Source of the DNA: Treponema sp. UBA4267
GTDB taxonomy: Bacteria > Spirochaetota > Spirochaetia > Treponematales > Treponemataceae
Length of the DNA: 45,659 bases
Direction of reading: 5' to 3'
NCBI GenBank assembly: GCA_002395155.1
Contig: DGWD01000007.1
Coordinates: 1 to 45,659 of the forward strand
Positions 9,080 to 16,560 of this stretch are shown here, piece by piece. The notes under the pieces are model-generated. The model had not been told where the DNA came from, searched no databases, and saw only the letters and a program-made list of their open reading frames with translations. Positions within the stretch are counted from its first letter, which is position 1, and every line of letters starts with the position of its first letter. Both the position numbers and the translations under genes were made by a program.

Positions 9080-9109
9080 ATTCTACTATATAAAGGGTCT
9101 TAAATTCAA
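9080..9109 (-). promoter_or_regulatory. Promoter of the TAXI-TRAP operon
   Basis: Minus strand: TTGAAT (9109-9104), an 18-base spacer, TAGAAT (9085-9080). The start of transcription would fall about 40 bases before the receptor ATG. An AT-rich segment containing TTAATTAATTAA follows. Confidence 0.6.
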
Positions 9110-9161
9110 TATTTTGTAAGTCTGATATAAGATATTCCTTATGTAGAAATTACAAAGATTA

Positions 9162-9190
9162 TTGACTTTTTTTTTAAACTTAATTAGTTT
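9162..9190 (+). promoter_or_regulatory. Putative promoter of the leucine leader and leuA
   Basis: TTGACT at 9162-9167, a 17-base spacer, then TAGTTT at 9185-9190. The -35 is strong and the -10 weak. Transcription would start near 9197, at or next to the ATG of the leader peptide at 9198, so the leader would be translated leaderless; no Shine-Dalgarno sequence precedes it. Confidence 0.5.
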
Positions 9191-9197
9191 AGAATTA

Positions 9198-9245
9198 ATG
9201 AAACAAAATAAACTACTACTACTATCTCTATTTTCTCATAAATAA
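9198..9245 (+). CDS. leuL: Leucine leader peptide of the leuA attenuator
   Basis: A 15-codon frame, MKQNKLLLLSLFSHK, ending in TAA at 9243-9245. Codons 6-9 and 11 are leucine, and all five are CTA. Reading through leuA next door I found no CTA among roughly forty leucine codons, so this codon looks rare here. E. coli leuL likewise uses a run of rare CUA codons. The stop codon lies directly before the antiterminator strand, which is what ribosome-controlled attenuation needs. There is no ribosome-binding site, but the putative -10 box places the RNA start at the ATG. The frame is too short for standard gene calling. Its role is sensing charged tRNA-Leu, not making a functional peptide. Confidence 0.85.
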   Translation: MKQNKLLLLSLFSHK

Positions 9246-9325
9246 CCGTAACTGATAGGTAGTGTGTTTTAATATTAATTAGCAATTTATAAGACCTGTC
9301 GCAGTTGCGGCGGGTCTTTTTTTTT
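9216..9325 (+). promoter_or_regulatory. Leucine transcription attenuator with pause, antiterminator and terminator helices
   Basis: Three competing helices can be paired by hand. 1:2, 9218-9226 (within the CTA run) with 9254-9263, nine pairs and one bulged G. 2:3, 9246-9260 with 9294-9310, fifteen pairs including two G-U and a two-base bulge at 9300-9301. 3:4, 9291-9302 with 9307-9318, twelve pairs followed by the T run. A ribosome stalled on the CTA codons masks strand 1, frees strand 2 and lets the antiterminator form, so leuA is read. A ribosome reaching the stop codon covers strand 2, and the terminator forms. This is the classical E. coli-type logic, inferred from pairing only. Confidence 0.85.
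9291..9325 (+). terminator. Attenuator terminator before leuA
   Basis: Stem AAGACCTGTCGC (9291-9302), loop AGTT, stem GCGGCGGGTCTT (9307-9318), two G-U pairs, then T through 9325 (nine T from 9317). It is much more GC-rich than its surroundings and lies 77 bases before the leuA start. Confidence 0.93.
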
Positions 9326-9402
9326 AGTTTGAATGTAAAAAAAATGGACCTGAATTCTGGCGGCAGGACAAAGATTCAAGGAATTAGCAAGGAGATGAAA
9401 AA

Positions 9403-11094
9403 ATGAAAGTAAACGGAAAGTACAAGGCTTTTGAAGGTGTACCAGACTTTAATCGAAGCTGGCCAACAAGAATTATTACAAAGGCCCCTATCTGGTGTTC
9501 AGTAGATTTGCGTGATGGAAACCAGGCCCTTATAAATCCTATGGGTGTTGAGCAGAAGCTGGCCTTTTTTGACCTCCTTGTAAAAATTGGTTTTAAGGAA
9601 ATTGAAGTTGGATTTCCTTCTGCATCTGAAACTGAATTTAAATTTATGCGCCGCCTTATAGAAGAAAAACATGTGCCGGATGATGTAACTTTACAGGTCC
9701 TTTGTCAGGCTCGCGAAAACTTAATCAAAAAAACTTTTGAAGCATTAAAAGGCTGTAAAAAGGCAATTTTCCATCTTTATAATTCAACTTCTCCGGCCCA
9801 GCGAAAGTACACTTTTAATAAATCGAAAGAAGAAATTAAACAGATTGCGATTGAAGGAATCCGTTGTGTAAAAGCTTGTCTTCCTATGAGCCAGGGAACC
9901 GATATTCGTCTGGAGTATTCACCTGAATCATTTTCTACAACCGAAATTGATTACGCTATAGAAGTTTGTCAGGCTGTTGTGGATGAGTGGGGCCATGTTG
10001 CCGATGACCAGCACAAAATCATCTTAAATCTTCCTACAACTGTAGAATGTGCCTTACCAAATCAGTTTGCGGACCAGATTGAGTACTTTTGCCAGCACAT
10101 TTTAAACCGTCAAAACTTAATCATTTCTTTACATAATCATAATGATAGGGGGGAAGGCGTTGCCCAGTGTGAATTAGGCTTATTAGCTGGAGCTGACCGT
10201 GTTGAAGGTTGTCTTTTTGGAAATGGAGAAAGAACTGGAAACTTGGATATTGTAAACGTTGGTTTGAATATGTTTTCTCAGGGAATTGACCCTCAGCTGG
10301 ATTTGTCTGATATCCCTTATCTTGCAAGAGAATATACACGTTTTACTGGGATGGAAATTCCTCCTCGTCAACCTTATGCAGGTGAACTTGTGTTTACAGC
10401 TTTTTCTGGTTCACATCAGGATGCAATTCGTAAGGGTATGGCAGCACGAGTTAAGATGGAGGAGAATGCCCTTTGGGATGTTCCTTATCTTACAATTGAC
10501 CCACATGATATTGGCCGCCAGTATGAGGGAATTATTCGTATAAACAGTCAATCTGGAAAGGGTGGTGCCGCTTATGTTCTTGAAAATGAATATGGAATTG
10601 CCGCTCCAAAAGCTATGCATCCATTTATTGGTAAGTTGATAAAAAAACTTGCAGACCAAAAGCAGCGTGAACTGTCTAATGATGAAGTTTACCAGGCCTT
10701 TGTAGACAATTGGTTACATACCAAGGAACCAATGGCTCTTAAGGAAATTACTCAAAAGCATGTTGAAGGAGCTACAGATTGTGCTGATGTTGATTCGGAA
10801 CAGGTTGCAGTTCTTGCCACAATTTCTTGGAATGGCAAGGATTACGCTGTTGCAGGAAATGGAAACGGTCCTTTGGATGCCTTTGTAAATGCCATCAAGC
10901 AGACTCCTGCTCCAAGATTTAATCTTATTTCCTTCCATGAACATTCCATTGGACAGGGGGCCGATACAAAGGCTATTGCTTATGTAAGCATTACTAAAGA
11001 GGATGGAACAGAAGCCTGGGGCGTTGGAAAATCTTCTAACGTTGGAAAGGCTGGTATTAAAGCTGTAGTTTCTGCTTTGAACTATAAGGCCTAG
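9403..11094 (+). CDS. leuA: 2-Isopropylmalate synthase (LeuA type 2)
   Basis: 563 residues. It condenses acetyl-CoA with 2-oxoisovalerate, the first committed step of leucine synthesis. The N-terminal TIM barrel shows the metal and substrate block DLRDGNQ (residues 35-41) and HNHNDRG (244-250); the C-terminal third is the allosteric leucine-binding domain, ending EAWGVGKSSNVGKAGIKAVVSALN. The length and the opening KYKAFEGVPDFNRSWP mark the ~550-residue 'type 2' subgroup. AAGGAG lies 7-8 bases before the ATG. leuB and leuCD are not adjacent. Expression is predicted to be controlled by the attenuator upstream. The stop codon is only 2 bases from the murD stop on the opposite strand. Confidence 0.97.
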   Translation: MKVNGKYKAFEGVPDFNRSWPTRIITKAPIWCSVDLRDGNQALINPMGVEQKLAFFDLLVKIGFKEIEVGFPSASETEFKFMRRLIEEKHVPDDVTLQVLCQARENLIKKTFEALKGCKKAIFHLYNSTSPAQRKYTFNKSKEEIKQIAIEGIRCVKACLPMSQGTDIRLEYSPESFSTTEIDYAIEVCQAVVDEWGHVADDQHKIILNLPTTVECALPNQFADQIEYFCQHILNRQNLIISLHNHNDRGEGVAQCELGLLAGADRVEGCLFGNGERTGNLDIVNVGLNMFSQGIDPQLDLSDIPYLAREYTRFTGMEIPPRQPYAGELVFTAFSGSHQDAIRKGMAARVKMEENALWDVPYLTIDPHDIGRQYEGIIRINSQSGKGGAAYVLENEYGIAAPKAMHPFIGKLIKKLADQKQRELSNDEVYQAFVDNWLHTKEPMALKEITQKHVEGATDCADVDSEQVAVLATISWNGKDYAVAGNGNGPLDAFVNAIKQTPAPRFNLISFHEHSIGQGADTKAIAYVSITKEDGTEAWGVGKSSNVGKAGIKAVVSALNYKA

Positions 11095-11096
11095 AG

Positions 11097-12674
11097 CTAG
11101 AATCTGTCTTTTATACCTTTCATATACTTGTTGCCACGGTCAAATTCGTTGGTAAACATTCCAAAGCTGGTTGCACCTGGAGAGAAAACGAAGATATTAT
11201 CTTCCGAAAGATTCTCCAGGTCTTTTTTTGCCTGATCAAGAAGTTCGTCCAGGCTGTTGAAAGGCCCCTTGTACTTTATCTCTTCTTTATTAAGTTCTGG
11301 CAAAAGTTTGTCGGTGGCACTTCCTGCTAAAAGATAAAGGTCCTTTACTGGAATAACCCCATTTTCATTCAACTGGTCAAACTGTCCTTTTTGGGTAAGT
11401 ACATGTGCAAGTTGTGTAAGATCCAGTCCCTTGTCGGTTCCACCTGTCATAAAAATGACAGATTTACCAAAGGACTGACTTGCGGCAGCTGCTGCTTCTG
11501 GAACTGTTGCACAAGAGTCGTTGTAGAACTTTATTTTTGCCTTGTTTGAATTTGTCCATTCGTGGAAGAACTGGAGTCTGTGGTCAATTCCTGTCCAAGA
11601 GCCGCAAATTTGTGCTGTACGGTCAGCAGGAATACCCATCAGGTACATAACCAGGGCGGCATTTAAAAGGTTTATTTTCATGTGTTCGCCAGGAACAGAA
11701 AGGCCTTTTAAAATTACCTCAGGCTTTTTCATTTGTGGCAAGAAAACTTTACCGCAGAAGTTACCCTTAGAATCTTTATCCTGCCAAACACCGTATACCG
11801 GTTTTCCAGTCTTTGGGTCGGCTTCTAAAGGTCCTTTTCCGTAACGGAGAACAGTAGCCTTTGTTTCGCTTGCAAAAAGATTTCCCCAGCTAGAGGCATC
11901 TGGATGAAGGGTTTTGTCTGGACCTGTTCCAAGTTCATCATCTTCTGCATCAAAAATAGAATAGTCGCCCTTTGTCTGGTCTGCATAAATCAGGCGTTTG
12001 TCGGCAACGTAATCTTCCATATTTCCGTACCAGTTCTGGTGGTCAGGAACAATTTTAGTAATGATTGAGATGTGAGGACGAAGAACTCCACGGCCTCGCA
12101 GGTCTGCTAATTGCCATGAAGAAAATTCTATAACAACTGGAGTATCCTGATTTACCTGATCAAAGAAGGTGAGTGGACTTACTGTAATGTTTCCACCCAA
12201 AAAGGCCTGGTAGCCTGCTGTCTTAAGTCCGTAGTAAATTGCACTGACGGTAGAAGATTTTCCCTTGCTGCCTGTAACTGCAATAATAGGACAATCGGTG
12301 AAACGTAAAAAAATTGAAAGATCTGTTTCTATTGCTTTAGCTGCTGCCAGGTATTTGTTGCCTTCGTATTTTACGCCTGGATTTTTAATTACACAGTCGG
12401 CGTTTTCAAAATCTTCGATTCTGTGTTCTCCAAGGCGGTAGGTCAAACGGGAAGTATCAAGATTTTTGTCGGCTGCAATACGGTCAATTGTAGGCTGGAG
12501 CTGTTCCTGAGTTTTCATGTCTGTAACTAGAACATAGGCACCTTTTTGTAAGAAAAAACGAACGGCTGCTTCTCCACCACCGTTTAGGCCAAGTCCCATA
12601 ATTGTTACATGTTTATCTCTGATTGCGTCGATTGATGAAAAGGCACAGGTTTTTGAGTAGGAATGAAAAATCAT
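11097..12674 (-). CDS. murD: UDP-N-acetylmuramoyl-L-alanine--D-glutamate ligase
   Basis: 525 residues from the ATG at 12674, which has GGAG eight bases upstream. MurD adds D-glutamate to UDP-MurNAc-L-Ala in the cytoplasm during peptidoglycan synthesis. Visible are the N-terminal Rossmann motif VTIMGLGLNGGGEAAVRFF, the ATP loop VTGSKGKSSTVSA, EFSSWQLADL, DHQNWYGNMEDYVADKRLIY, and the C-terminal NDSCATVPEAAAAA with MTGGTDKG. It is about 70 residues longer than the common ~450, from extra sequence in the middle of the protein (around GKPVYGVWQDKDSKGNF). An upstream in-frame start at 12749 would run through the tRNA gene and terminator and is not used here. It ends 2 bases from leuA, facing it. 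Confidence 0.96.
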   Translation of the reverse strand: MIFHSYSKTCAFSSIDAIRDKHVTIMGLGLNGGGEAAVRFFLQKGAYVLVTDMKTQEQLQPTIDRIAADKNLDTSRLTYRLGEHRIEDFENADCVIKNPGVKYEGNKYLAAAKAIETDLSIFLRFTDCPIIAVTGSKGKSSTVSAIYYGLKTAGYQAFLGGNITVSPLTFFDQVNQDTPVVIEFSSWQLADLRGRGVLRPHISIITKIVPDHQNWYGNMEDYVADKRLIYADQTKGDYSIFDAEDDELGTGPDKTLHPDASSWGNLFASETKATVLRYGKGPLEADPKTGKPVYGVWQDKDSKGNFCGKVFLPQMKKPEVILKGLSVPGEHMKINLLNAALVMYLMGIPADRTAQICGSWTGIDHRLQFFHEWTNSNKAKIKFYNDSCATVPEAAAAASQSFGKSVIFMTGGTDKGLDLTQLAHVLTQKGQFDQLNENGVIPVKDLYLLAGSATDKLLPELNKEEIKYKGPFNSLDELLDQAKKDLENLSEDNIFVFSPGATSFGMFTNEFDRGNKYMKGIKDRF

Positions 12675-12686
12675 AGTATTTTCTCC

Positions 12687-12718
12687 AAAAAAAAAGCCTT
12701 CCTGCTTAGCAAGAAGGC
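12687..12718 (-). terminator. Terminator of tRNA-Leu
   Basis: Minus strand: GCCTTCTTGC (12718-12709), loop TAA, GCAGGAAGGC (12705-12696, one G-U), then nine T (12695-12687). It starts 4 bases after the tRNA 3' end and lies between the tRNA and murD. murD therefore depends on readthrough or a start site close to its ATG. Confidence 0.93.
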
Positions 12719-12722
12719 CGGT

Positions 12723-12808
12723 TGCCGGGAACCAGAATCGAACTGGCACGTCGATTGCTCGACACAGGATTTTAAGTCCTGGGCGTCTACCAATTCCGCC
12801 ATCCCGGC
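12723..12808 (-). tRNA. tRNA-Leu (anticodon UAA)
   Basis: 86 bases. The acceptor stem GCCGGGA (12808-12802) pairs with TCCCGGC, with discriminator A at 12723. The D-arm has GGCGGAATTGGTAGACGC, the anticodon loop CTTAAAA gives UAA, a long variable arm typical of class II tRNAs follows, and the T-arm contains GTTCGATTC. CCA is not encoded. It reads UUA/UUG and not the CUA codons used in the leucine leader. Confidence 0.97.
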
Positions 12809-12820
12809 AAGTGAATCTAT

Positions 12821-12847
12821 ATTATAAAATTATTCAGATGTTTTCAA
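12821..12847 (-). promoter_or_regulatory. Putative tRNA-Leu promoter
   Basis: Minus strand TTGAAA (12847-12842), a 15-base spacer, TATAAT (12826-12821), 12 bases before the tRNA 5' end. The spacer is short, but the -10 is perfect and the position is right. Its -35 overlaps that of the divergent AEC promoter. Confidence 0.5.
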
Positions 12848-12869
12848 GTGGGTTGTAATTCTTTATAAT
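12841..12869 (+). promoter_or_regulatory. Putative promoter of the AEC transporter gene
   Basis: TTTTCA at 12841-12846, a 17-base spacer, TATAAT at 12864-12869, about 30 bases before the start codon. The -35 boxes of this and the tRNA promoter occupy the same bases, so the two could compete for polymerase. Confidence 0.6.
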
Positions 12870-12899
12870 TGCTCTAATTAAATTTTTTGAGGCAAAAAT

Positions 12900-13817
12900 A
12901 TGTATCTTCTGGTAATGAAGCAGTTAATTACAATGTTTATAATCGGGCTTTGTGGTTTTATATTTGCAAAGGCTTTTAAGGTTGATGAAGACCAGCGAAA
13001 ATTCTTGAGTAAACTTTTGCTCTACTTTATCAATCCTAGTGTTATCATTAATTCCTTTAATAAGGAGTTTGACGGGGGAAAATTAAAACAGCTTCTTTTT
13101 GTTGCAGCCCTTGCTCTTGTAGTTCATGGCATTATGATTCTTGTAGGTCTGCTTTCTTCTAAAGATCAAATTGACCGTTTGGGAATTGCCTTTACCAATT
13201 GTGGTTTTATTGGAATCCCTCTTATTCGTGGTGTTTTTGGAGATGAGGGTGTTTTTTATCTTATGGGCTATCTGGTTATTTTTAATCTTTTAATATGGAC
13301 TTATGGTTACCATCAGTTGAGCGGAACTGCCAATTTTAAGAAAATTATTACCAACCCAAACATTATTGCGGTTGCCCTTGGAATTGTTCTTTACTGTATG
13401 CCTTTTACGCTTCCACAGGTTTTAGCAACTCCACTTTCTATGATTTCAGATTTGAATACTGCAGTTTCCATGATTGTGATTGGAGTTCTTATTGCAAGTT
13501 TTAATCCTGCAGAAGGAAAAGAATATATATGGAAAATTACAAAGTTTTCTATTTTAAGATTACTTATTTGCAGCTTTATTTGTACTTTTGTTTTGCTTGG
13601 AATTTATAAACTATGCGGAAATTTCCCTGATGTAAGGATGTTGATTTTTGTAGTAATGATATGTCTTTCTTGTCCTGTTGCAACTACAATTCCGGGGCTT
13701 GCTTGTGTTTTTGATAAAAATGCATCTTACGCAAGTCTTATAGTTTCTGTTACAAGTTTACTTTGTATAGTTACTTTACCTTTGATGGTGGCATTTGCCG
13801 AGTTAATTATTAAGTAA
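12900..13817 (+). CDS. AEC-family transporter (auxin efflux carrier type permease)
   Basis: 305 residues, nearly all in hydrophobic segments (about ten), the layout of the membrane transport protein/AEC family in the BASS-like superfamily. Characteristic spots are LLLYFINPSVIINSF (residues about 40-54), FTNCGFIGIPLIRGVFG (about 98-114) and the C-terminal CLSCPVATTIPGLACVFDKNASYASLIVS. Family members move small organic acids such as malate across the inner membrane; the substrate here cannot be called. GAGG lies before the ATG at 12900. It has its own promoter and is followed by a separately promoted gene, so it looks monocistronic. Confidence 0.88.
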   Translation: MYLLVMKQLITMFIIGLCGFIFAKAFKVDEDQRKFLSKLLLYFINPSVIINSFNKEFDGGKLKQLLFVAALALVVHGIMILVGLLSSKDQIDRLGIAFTNCGFIGIPLIRGVFGDEGVFYLMGYLVIFNLLIWTYGYHQLSGTANFKKIITNPNIIAVALGIVLYCMPFTLPQVLATPLSMISDLNTAVSMIVIGVLIASFNPAEGKEYIWKITKFSILRLLICSFICTFVLLGIYKLCGNFPDVRMLIFVVMICLSCPVATTIPGLACVFDKNASYASLIVSVTSLLCIVTLPLMVAFAELIIK

Positions 13818-13846
13818 ATAACTGTAATCTTTTAAGTTTCTTCTTA

Positions 13847-13873
13847 TTGAAAAAATAGTTTATACGTTATAAA
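13847..13873 (+). promoter_or_regulatory. Putative phosphofructokinase promoter
   Basis: TTGAAA at 13847-13852 and TATAAA at 13868-13873 with a short 15-base spacer; the overlapping TATTGA gives 17. About 28 bases before the start codon. Confidence 0.4.
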
Positions 13874-13901
13874 TTATTAACATTAAATATTGAGGTGTGT
13901 T

Positions 13902-15308
13902 ATGTCTGAAGAAAAATTTGATTTCACAATTGACAACTTGGGACCTTGTACTATCCAGTCCCCAATCAAACTCTCTACTGTTCATGGTGATTATACAGCT
14001 AATTATGTAAGAGATGATTCTTACGTTCTTTCTGAAGTAAATGTTTACGATAAAACAAAACCAATTGTACTTGATTCATCAAACTTGATGGAAAAAGCCG
14101 GTCCTCGTGAAAAGATTTTCTTCGACCCAGCACACGCAAAAGCAGGTATTTGTACTTGTGGAGGTCTTTGTCCTGGTTTGAATGATGTAATTCGTGCTAT
14201 TGTTCGCTGTTTGAACACACGTTACGGTGTAAAGACAATTAAGGGTTACCAGTATGGTTTCCATGGTTTCTTCGCTGATGAAGGCTATGAACCTATTGAA
14301 CTTGACCGCTATCTTATTGACGAAATCCACAAGATTGGTGGTACTTACCTTGGAACAAGCCGCGGTGGTGGACAGCGTGTTTCAGAAATTGTTGACTGTC
14401 TTGAAAGAGATGGAATTAATATGCTTTTCATTCTTGGTGGTGATGGAACTCAGCGTGGTTCTTATGATATTGCCTGCGAAGTTGAAAAACGCGGAATGAA
14501 ATGTGCTGTAGTTGGTGTTCCAAAAACTGTAGATAATGACCTTATGTTCATTGACCGTTCTTTCGGTTTTGAAACTGCCGTTCAGCGTGCTAAAGAAGCA
14601 GTTGCAGCCGTTCATATGGAAGCTGCAAGCCAGATTAATGGTATTGGTCTTGTAAAACTTATGGGACGTGAAGCTGGTTTTATTGCTACAGAAGCTGCTC
14701 TTGCATCACACGAAACAAACTTCTGTTTAATTCCAGAAGTTCCATTTGAAATGGAAGGTGAAAACGGATTCCTTGCTTGCCTTGAACGCCGTCTTGCAAA
14801 ACGTGGACATGCAGTAATTGTAGTTTCTGAAGGTGCCGGACAGGATTTACTCCAGTCAACAGGTGCTACAGACGCTTCTGGAAACAAAAAACTTTCAGAT
14901 ATCGGTTTGTTCCTTAAGTCTGAAATTGAAAAATACTTCAAAGCAAAGAATATCGAAATCAACTTAAAATATATTGATCCTTCTTACCAGGTTCGTGCAT
15001 CAGTTACAACTGCTTCTGACTCTATCTATTGTGAAAGACTTGGAAACAACGCTGTACATGCAGCTATGGCTGGTAAAACAAAGTGTGTAATTGGTTTGGT
15101 ACACGACAAGTTCGTTCACCTCCCAATCAAGGCTGTTACAGCTCACAGAAATGCAGTTGATCCAGAAGGTTCACTCTGGCGTGACTGTTTGGATGCTACA
15201 GGTCAGCCAATTCTTATGTGTAACGATTTGGCAAAGGCTCAGGCTAAGATGGCCGCTGCTGTTGCAGGTGCTAAATCTAAACCAAGTGAACAGAAAAAGA
15301 ATAAATAA
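13902..15308 (+). CDS. pfkA: 6-Phosphofructokinase, clade-X type
   Basis: 468 residues from ATG 13902, which follows GAGG (13892-13895). It phosphorylates fructose-6-phosphate in glycolysis. The family motifs are GICTCGGLCPGLNDVIRAIV, the donor-site loop GGDGT (residues 179-183), PKTVDND (207-213) and MGREAGFIA. A glycine at the GGDG position points to ATP as donor, as in kinetoplastid and the shorter Entamoeba enzymes that share this Gly/Lys combination; PPi enzymes usually carry GGDD. The N-terminal extension of about 75 residues and total length fit 'clade X' enzymes of spirochaetes. An in-frame TTG at 13890 has no ribosome site and was rejected. A strong terminator follows, so the gene is monocistronic. 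Confidence 0.92.
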   Translation: MSEEKFDFTIDNLGPCTIQSPIKLSTVHGDYTANYVRDDSYVLSEVNVYDKTKPIVLDSSNLMEKAGPREKIFFDPAHAKAGICTCGGLCPGLNDVIRAIVRCLNTRYGVKTIKGYQYGFHGFFADEGYEPIELDRYLIDEIHKIGGTYLGTSRGGGQRVSEIVDCLERDGINMLFILGGDGTQRGSYDIACEVEKRGMKCAVVGVPKTVDNDLMFIDRSFGFETAVQRAKEAVAAVHMEAASQINGIGLVKLMGREAGFIATEAALASHETNFCLIPEVPFEMEGENGFLACLERRLAKRGHAVIVVSEGAGQDLLQSTGATDASGNKKLSDIGLFLKSEIEKYFKAKNIEINLKYIDPSYQVRASVTTASDSIYCERLGNNAVHAAMAGKTKCVIGLVHDKFVHLPIKAVTAHRNAVDPEGSLWRDCLDATGQPILMCNDLAKAQAKMAAAVAGAKSKPSEQKKNK

Positions 15309-15337
15309 GTCTTTCTGTAAGCTTTAAGTTTGAAATC

Positions 15338-15378
15338 AAAACCACTGTTTAAAGTAGCTTCTAAACGGTGGTTTTTTT
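15338..15378 (+). terminator. Terminator after the phosphofructokinase gene
   Basis: AAAACCACTGTTTA (15338-15351) pairs with TAAACGGTGGTTTT (15362-15375, one G-U) around a ten-base loop, and the T run extends to 15378. Confidence 0.92.
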
Positions 15379-15401
15379 GTTTTTATAAGAAATATACACG
15401 A

Positions 15402-15430
15402 TAGACGGTCAAAAATTTTGGTTGTATCCT
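15402..15430 (+). promoter_or_regulatory. Putative promoter of the GH8-GH115 pair
   Basis: TAGACG at 15402-15407, a 17-base spacer, TATCCT at 15425-15430. The predicted RNA start (about 15437) falls at the GH8 ATG (15438), and no Shine-Dalgarno sequence is present. No clear regulator site is visible. Confidence 0.45.
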
Positions 15431-15437
15431 AGTATAT

Positions 15438-16532
15438 ATGACAAGTTTATTAGAAAAATATGGTTATTCTAAATTTGATATTGAAAATCGTGTAATCGAT
15501 GCATGGAATAACATTTTTGACCAAAAAAATCCAAATCACTTTTATTTTGAAGCCCCAGATGGAATGGGCTATATGGAAGATACTGGAAACGATGATGCAA
15601 GAACTGAAGGAATGTCTTATGGAATGATGATGGCCCTTCAGATGAACCGTAAAGATATTTTTGACAGAATCTGGAAGTGGGCAAGAACCTACATGTATCT
15701 TGATAAGGGGCCAAATGCGGGTTTCTTCTGCTGGTCTAATCAGTTGGACGGTCGTAAAAATGCAGATGGTCCTGCCCCAGATGGAGAAGAGTATTTTGCA
15801 ATGGCACTCTTCTTTGCGGCAGAAAGATGGGGCAATGGAGAAGGAATCTTCAATTATACAGAAGAAGCTCGTGCCATCCTTAGAACTGCAATTCACGGTC
15901 CAAGTAAAATGTGGGATGAAAAATATCACCATATCCGTTTTGTTTGTAACTGTCCATTTACAGACCCTTCTTATCATCTTCCACATTTCTACGAAATATT
16001 TGCCCAGCGTGCAGATCCAGAAGATAAGGAATTTTGGGAAGAAGCAGCCAAGGCCAGCCGAAAGTACCTGGTAAAGGCTTGCCATCCAGTAACAGGCCTT
16101 GCAGCCGAATATGCTACAGATGAAGGAAACCCATTGCCACCAGAACATCATGGAACCTTCTTTAGTGACTCTTACCGAGTTGCCGCAAATATTGGACTGG
16201 ATGCCCTTTGGTGTGGAAAAACAGAGTCTTTATCACAGATTGCCGAAAACATCATCAACTTTTTTGATGGAAAAACTGCCGAAGAATTAAAAGACTATAT
16301 GGTAGACGGAAAAGCCTTAAAGAAAAATGCCCGACACCCAATTGGACTTATAGCTACAGTAGCGGAGTCAGCTCTTGCAATTTCTGATAAGGATGGCGAT
16401 AATTCAGCTGTAAAACGTGCAGTAAAACGCTTTTGGGAAACTCCAATGCGTACAGGACGCCGCCGTTACTATGACAATTGTTTGTACTTTTTTGCCCTAC
16501 TGGCACTTAGTGGAAAATACATAAAGTATTAA
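15438..16532 (+). CDS. GH8 reducing-end xylose-releasing exo-oligoxylanase
   Basis: 364 residues, no signal peptide, so it is cytoplasmic. It matches the Rex branch of glycoside hydrolase family 8 (EC 3.2.1.156), which removes xylose from the reducing end of short xylo-oligosaccharides. Visible are the general-acid region RTEGMSYGMMMAL (Glu57), PDGEEYFAMALFFA (Asp115), and SDSYRVAANIGLDALW with Asp244 as the likely base. The length is normal for Rex and too short for a secreted multidomain xylanase. It is followed after 28 bases by the GH115 gene, so the two should act on the same imported glucuronoxylan fragments. The ATG has no ribosome site and may be translated leaderless. The exact GH8 subfamily is inferred from motif resemblance and context. 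Confidence 0.88.
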   Translation: MTSLLEKYGYSKFDIENRVIDAWNNIFDQKNPNHFYFEAPDGMGYMEDTGNDDARTEGMSYGMMMALQMNRKDIFDRIWKWARTYMYLDKGPNAGFFCWSNQLDGRKNADGPAPDGEEYFAMALFFAAERWGNGEGIFNYTEEARAILRTAIHGPSKMWDEKYHHIRFVCNCPFTDPSYHLPHFYEIFAQRADPEDKEFWEEAAKASRKYLVKACHPVTGLAAEYATDEGNPLPPEHHGTFFSDSYRVAANIGLDALWCGKTESLSQIAENIINFFDGKTAEELKDYMVDGKALKKNARHPIGLIATVAESALAISDKDGDNSAVKRAVKRFWETPMRTGRRRYYDNCLYFFALLALSGKYIKY

Positions 16533-16560
16533 AAATATAAAAAATAAATAGGATTAAAAC

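Noticed and set aside
9326..9402. Second leader peptide (ATG near 9344)
   Set aside because: It lies after the attenuator terminator, has no run of leucine codons and no paired structure.
12675..12749. N-terminal extension of murD by 25 residues
   Set aside because: It would run through the tRNA-Leu 3' half and its terminator; the ATG at 12674 has a proper ribosome site and the extension has no MurD similarity.
15450..16151. 233-codon frame on the minus strand
   Set aside because: It lies antisense inside the GH8 gene, whose product is clearly recognisable; its translation is rich in Cys, Trp and Ile with no family features.
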